From positions 1,054,001-1,118,000 of the forward strand of contig CP006668.1 of the NCBI GenBank assembly GCA_000471925.1: DNA of 64,000 nucleotides. Reading direction: 5' to 3'. Positions 61,528 through 64,000 of the stretch are shown here, one piece after another (the first letter of the stretch is position 1; each line of letters starts with the position of its first letter). The notes below the pieces were generated by a model, which worked only from the letters and a program-made list of their open reading frames with translations, was not told the DNA's origin and made no database searches. The position numbers and the translations under genes were made by a program. The stretch is from Ralstonia pickettii DTP0602 (GTDB lineage Bacteria > Pseudomonadota > Gammaproteobacteria > Burkholderiales > Burkholderiaceae).

Positions 61528-61623
61528 TTTGGACGGAATGATCCCCGCGAGCGTTCCATGGATATTCATTCCTGTTATGTCTTAATAGTTCGAATTTCGG
61601 TCTGGATTTTTTACGTGATAAAG
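61528..61623 (-). promoter_or_regulatory. shared upstream repeat, copy E
   Basis: Has GGACGGAATGATCC (as in copy C), ATATTCATTCC, GTCTTAAT, GTCTGGATTTT and GTGATAAAG. It lies about 91 bp upstream of the frameshifted secreted-protein gene. Confidence 0.45.
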
Positions 61624-62280
61624 ATTTGCGAATCAAGTCGTCTTGAATAACCCAAGAAAGGTGGTATGCGCAGCAGGAGCTAGCGCAAGGCTGGTACCTC
61701 AATACGCTTAGCGCAGATCGGCAGCGGCTTGATAGACCGGGCGGCGCAGGCACCAAACAACTGCTGCCCAGTTGCCGTCGCCGCAGTCTGATTTAGCGCG
61801 GGTGACACGCGAAATCCTTACGTCTTCGATTTTTTGAGCCTATGTGGCGACGCGACCGAGCGGGACTTGGGGGCAACGCTGGCCCAACACATAACTCGTT
61901 TTCCCAATCGGCATAGCCCAGTAGCAGCAGGTGGTTGCGGTACTCCAGGTCGAGCTGCAGGAGAACATGGCGAGCGTCAAAACGCTGACGCAAGAACTAG
62001 GGCTGGACGTCCGGCTAGGGGCGGGCGGTTCAGAATGAGACTGGCCCAGCCTTGCTTGAGGCTGGGAAAAACGGTCACTGCAGTCGAAGCGCTGGTGAGG
62101 CCTGCGTAAGTAAACCCACGGTCGGTGGCGAGCGGACAGGGCGCTGGACTTTCTGTATTCTATTAGTTGATTGACAATGGCGTCGCCAGAGTTGTCACCC
62201 CGCAAATCGCTCCATCTCCCGCGCCAGCAAATGCCCTGCGCGGTTGACGGTAAAAGCGACGGTAAGGCCTGAAGTCGATC
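61624..62280. other. decayed stretch, no gene recognised
   Basis: Several frames are open on both strands (for example 61834-62109 +), but none has a family motif. The minus-strand stretch near 61840-62000 and the plus-strand LQVELQENMASVKTLTQEL segment look like scraps of mobile-element genes. Confidence 0.3.
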
Positions 62281-62735
62281 TCAGGCAATCCCTTTAACCA
62301 CGTGGATTTGGGCGACCTGTTGATGATTGAGTGGGAAATCGGGGCCAAGGTCAACATACTCAACGTCATCGCAAAGCATGTGGTGAGCGGCGGTGAGCAT
62401 GGAGGCGGCCACTGCGAGAATGGCCTTCTTGGCGCGCGGCGGTCCTTGATGCGCAGGATCTGGGCGCGCAGATTGCTGGTTTGACCCGTACCGCAGCCCA
62501 GGCAGCCGTCATCAAAGCGATCTTGAGCCAGGTGCCGCTCTTGCGCACCTGCGTGCTGCGCCGCTTGCCGGCGCTCTCGTCGTTGCGCGGGCACAGGCCA
62601 TCCCAGGACACCAGGTGGCCGGCATCGGAAAAGCGCGTCATGTCGAGGCCGATCTCCGCCAACAGGGCCTGAGCGGTCAAGTCACTAACACCGAGGATCG
62701 TGGTCAGCAGGCGGGCGCCCTATTGGATGGGCACC
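62281..62735 (-). pseudogene. IS110-family transposase, C-terminal fragment
   Basis: The minus strand reads LTAQALLAEIGLDMTRFSDA, then LVSWDGLCPRNDESAGKRRS and a frameshift near 62450. It continues AKKAILAVAASMLTAAHHML to a stop at about 62281. These match the second half of IS110/IS116/IS902 transposases. The DEDD N-terminal part is absent. Confidence 0.75.
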
Positions 62736-63023
62736 GATCGGAAAGGTCGGGCTGGAGCGGTACGCCATGGGCAATACTGCGGAAACGAAATGGCTGTCGT
62801 TCTCTGTGGCGAAGTCGATTTCCTCTGTCCTGCTTATCCCAGTTTCACCATTCGGGCGTAACACGATGCGCGGGGGGGGCTACAACCTTCTTCTACTGAC
62901 TCCTAGTTGGCCCCTGACCGCAAGGTCAAGCCATGAAGCCACGCCTTGGATGCTCGCAAACCGTTGTTGCTATTGACCTTCTGCCCGGGTGTCGTGAGAG
63001 GAATGACTTGACAAAACAGATAG
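62736..63023. other. no gene seen
   Basis: Intergenic debris between the IS110 fragment and the next small frame, including a run of eight G at about 62872. Nothing supported. Confidence 0.3.
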
Positions 63024-63200
63024 TCAGTCGCACGCCAGCGCAGAGAGTGGTCCCGGGGCGGCAGGTGCATTCCCGGCGCGAGCCGGGGCCAGCTGTGCGG
63101 CGGCTTCGTCGAACTGTTGCCGGCGTGCCGGCATCGACCGGCCTTGGCGAGGGATCAATAGGAAAAGCCCCACTGCGGTGTGACGGCAACGGAGCTTCAT
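63024..63200 (-). CDS. possible small protein downstream of the LexA-box gene
   Basis: A 58-residue frame begins at ATG 63200, 55 bp after the stop of the gene at 63255, with GC-rich third positions and an Ala-rich helical middle (RRQQFDEAAAQLAPARAG). It may be the second gene of the SOS-type transcript or a remnant. No family recognised. Confidence 0.3.
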   Translation of the reverse strand: MKLRCRHTAVGLFLLIPRQGRSMPARRQQFDEAAAQLAPARAGNAPAAPGPLSALACD

Positions 63201-63254
63201 GATACGGAGGCCACGCGGGCCAGAGGACTTGCCTGTCCGATAGCCGGCAACCGC

Positions 63255-63539
63255 TTACCCGCCCGATGCGCCTTCGGCGGGCCGCTGGCCAAGGATCTCG
63301 CGGATGCGGGCGAGGTAGGTGTCGCCCACGGTGCGGTGCATGCGCGCCGCCTCGGCGGCGAACTGCTTGCGGCTGGGCGGGCGGATGCCCAGGCTGCGGC
63401 AGATCGTGGACAGGTACGGCTTGCGCTGGCCGCCCAGCCGCAGCGCCGCGGTCTGCAGGGCGGCATCGCCGATGCGCCCGCGCAGCCAGGCCAGCACTTG
63501 GCGGTCATAGTCGTTTTGCACACGGATGAGGTGTTCCAT
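63255..63539 (-). CDS. hypothetical protein with tandem LexA boxes upstream
   Basis: The 94-residue basic protein starts MEHLIRVQNDYDRQVLAWLR and continues with GDAALQTAALRLGGQRKPYL, then STICRSLGIRPPSRKQF and a C-terminal helix. The central LSTICRSLGI segment resembles a helix-turn-helix. I do not recognise the family. Two perfect CTGT-N8-ACAG boxes end 14 bases before its start codon, so it is probably induced by DNA damage. Confidence 0.7.
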   Translation of the reverse strand: MEHLIRVQNDYDRQVLAWLRGRIGDAALQTAALRLGGQRKPYLSTICRSLGIRPPSRKQFAAEAARMHRTVGDTYLARIREILGQRPAEGASGG

Positions 63540-63552
63540 CGCCGGGCTCCCA

Positions 63553-63587
63553 CTGTTTATCCATACAGGTACTGTAAATATATACAG
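63553..63587 (-). promoter_or_regulatory. lexA box: two tandem LexA (SOS) boxes
   Basis: CTGTTTATCCATACAG (63553-63568) and CTGTAAATATATACAG (63572-63587) both fit the CTGT-N8-ACAG consensus exactly. They are 19 bp apart, centre to centre, an arrangement also known for strongly repressed SOS genes such as lexA. Confidence 0.8.
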
Positions 63588-63644
63588 TATCTTTGGGGAG
63601 GCAAGAAAAGTCCGGCTTAGGTAGCGGAAGATGCCCGTAGGTCG

Positions 63645-64000
63645 CTAGTTGCGTGCTGTGTTCGCCACCTCAATCAGCGCATCCACCACCACGACGCCCT
63701 CGGGCCCGGCCATCACCGGGTTCAGGTCGATCGCGCGGATCGCGCCGCCAGCTTCGTGGATCAGGTTGCCAACCTGTACCGCCAGCCGGCACAGCGCCCC
63801 GATATCCACCGCGGGCTCGTTGCGCACGCCGCGCAGCAGCGGGGCAATGCGCAGGCCTGACAGTGCGCGTTCCACGTCGGCTGGCCGGCAAGGAGCCAGC
63901 AGCACGGCGGTATCGCGCAGCACCTCCACATACTTGCCGCCGTCGCCGATCACCAGCACCGCGCCGAACACCGGGTCCCAGTGTGCGCCAATCATGCATT
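63645..64000 (-). CDS. ADP-forming acyl-CoA synthetase/ATP-grasp CoA ligase, C-terminal end (partial)
   Basis: The visible 118 residues match the end of the ATP-grasp_5 domain of ADP-forming acetyl-CoA synthetase-like enzymes: MIGAHWDPVFGAVLVIGDGG, then LSGLRIAPLLRGVRNEPAVD and RAIDLNPVMAGPEGVVVVDA. The last matches the metal-binding E/D-x-NP motif. The gene runs off the right edge of the window, so the start is outside. The family uses ATP to join CoA to short acids. Confidence 0.85.
   Translation of the reverse strand, partial: CMIGAHWDPVFGAVLVIGDGGKYVEVLRDTAVLLAPCRPADVERALSGLRIAPLLRGVRNEPAVDIGALCRLAVQVGNLIHEAGGAIRAIDLNPVMAGPEGVVVVDALIEVANTARN

Noticed and set aside
47046..61623. The six-copy repeat as a coding sequence for a small protein family
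   Set aside because: Copy A gives a tempting frame, but most other copies have stops or shifts in that frame, and A has one base more than the rest. A non-coding element explains all copies better.

Overview
The window looks like GC-rich betaproteobacterial DNA of the Burkholderiales, most like Cupriavidus/Ralstonia. The reasons are four tctC/Bug-type periplasmic binding proteins beside catabolic genes, a Burkholderiales-type trimeric porin, an H-NS-family protein with an alanine/lysine-rich histone-like protein, and Tn4371-type conjugation remnants. No rRNA, tRNA or CRISPR array was seen. All assignments come from reading the sequence; no database search was run.

1-15.9 kb: two related catabolic cassettes. 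The first has a truncated araC-type regulator, a beta-keto acid cleavage enzyme (BKACE, DUF849), an RBBP9/YdeN-like hydrolase, a carboxymuconolactone-decarboxylase-like protein, a Bug receptor and a porin. The second, inverted in part and partly decayed, has another CMD-like protein, the intact araC-type regulator, a near-identical BKACE, a hydrolase stub, a Bug receptor, a quinone-oxidoreductase-like enzyme and a TauD/TfdA-like dioxygenase. Between them sit two head-to-tail group II introns, each with its own reverse transcriptase/maturase. A perfect 19-bp inverted repeat brackets the second cassette.

15.9-28.2 kb: accessory DNA. It holds an IS4-family remnant, a short inverted-repeat element, an IS630-family insertion sequence, an H-NS-like gene, several unrecognised small genes, a histone-like gene, a metallophosphoesterase, a DnaJ fused to an unexpected C-terminal domain, and a ccdAB toxin-antitoxin pair.

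28.2-40.9 kb: an orderly catabolic island. It contains mmsA, a divergent LysR regulator, a four-subunit succinate-dehydrogenase-like complex, a two-subunit class I fumarase-like hydratase, an amidohydrolase, two more LysR regulators, a Bug receptor and a TauE/SafE exporter. The set suggests oxidation and hydration of a C4/C5 dicarboxylate, with uptake and local regulation.

40.9-62.7 kb: a patchwork island, mostly on the minus strand and full of broken genes. A dead IS630 element cuts off a thioredoxin-like gene. Then come a PhyH dioxygenase / NUDIX-methyltransferase / PP2C-like operon, a YdcF-like gene, a stand-alone IscB element with its predicted omegaRNA, a decayed aminotransferase/nucleotidyltransferase operon, two copies of a small secreted-protein unit, Tn4371-type conjugation debris, and a complete lasso-peptide operon (A-B1-B2-C-D) whose 40-residue precursor gene is too short for ordinary gene calling. 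An imperfect repeat of about 90 bp occurs six times here, always in the same orientation. Each copy lies roughly 90-190 bp upstream of a minus-strand transcription unit, including the lasso operon, so it may be a shared promoter or leader.

62.7-64 kb: an IS110-family remnant, a small gene preceded by two tandem perfect LexA boxes, and the C-terminal end of an ADP-forming acyl-CoA synthetase that runs off the right edge.
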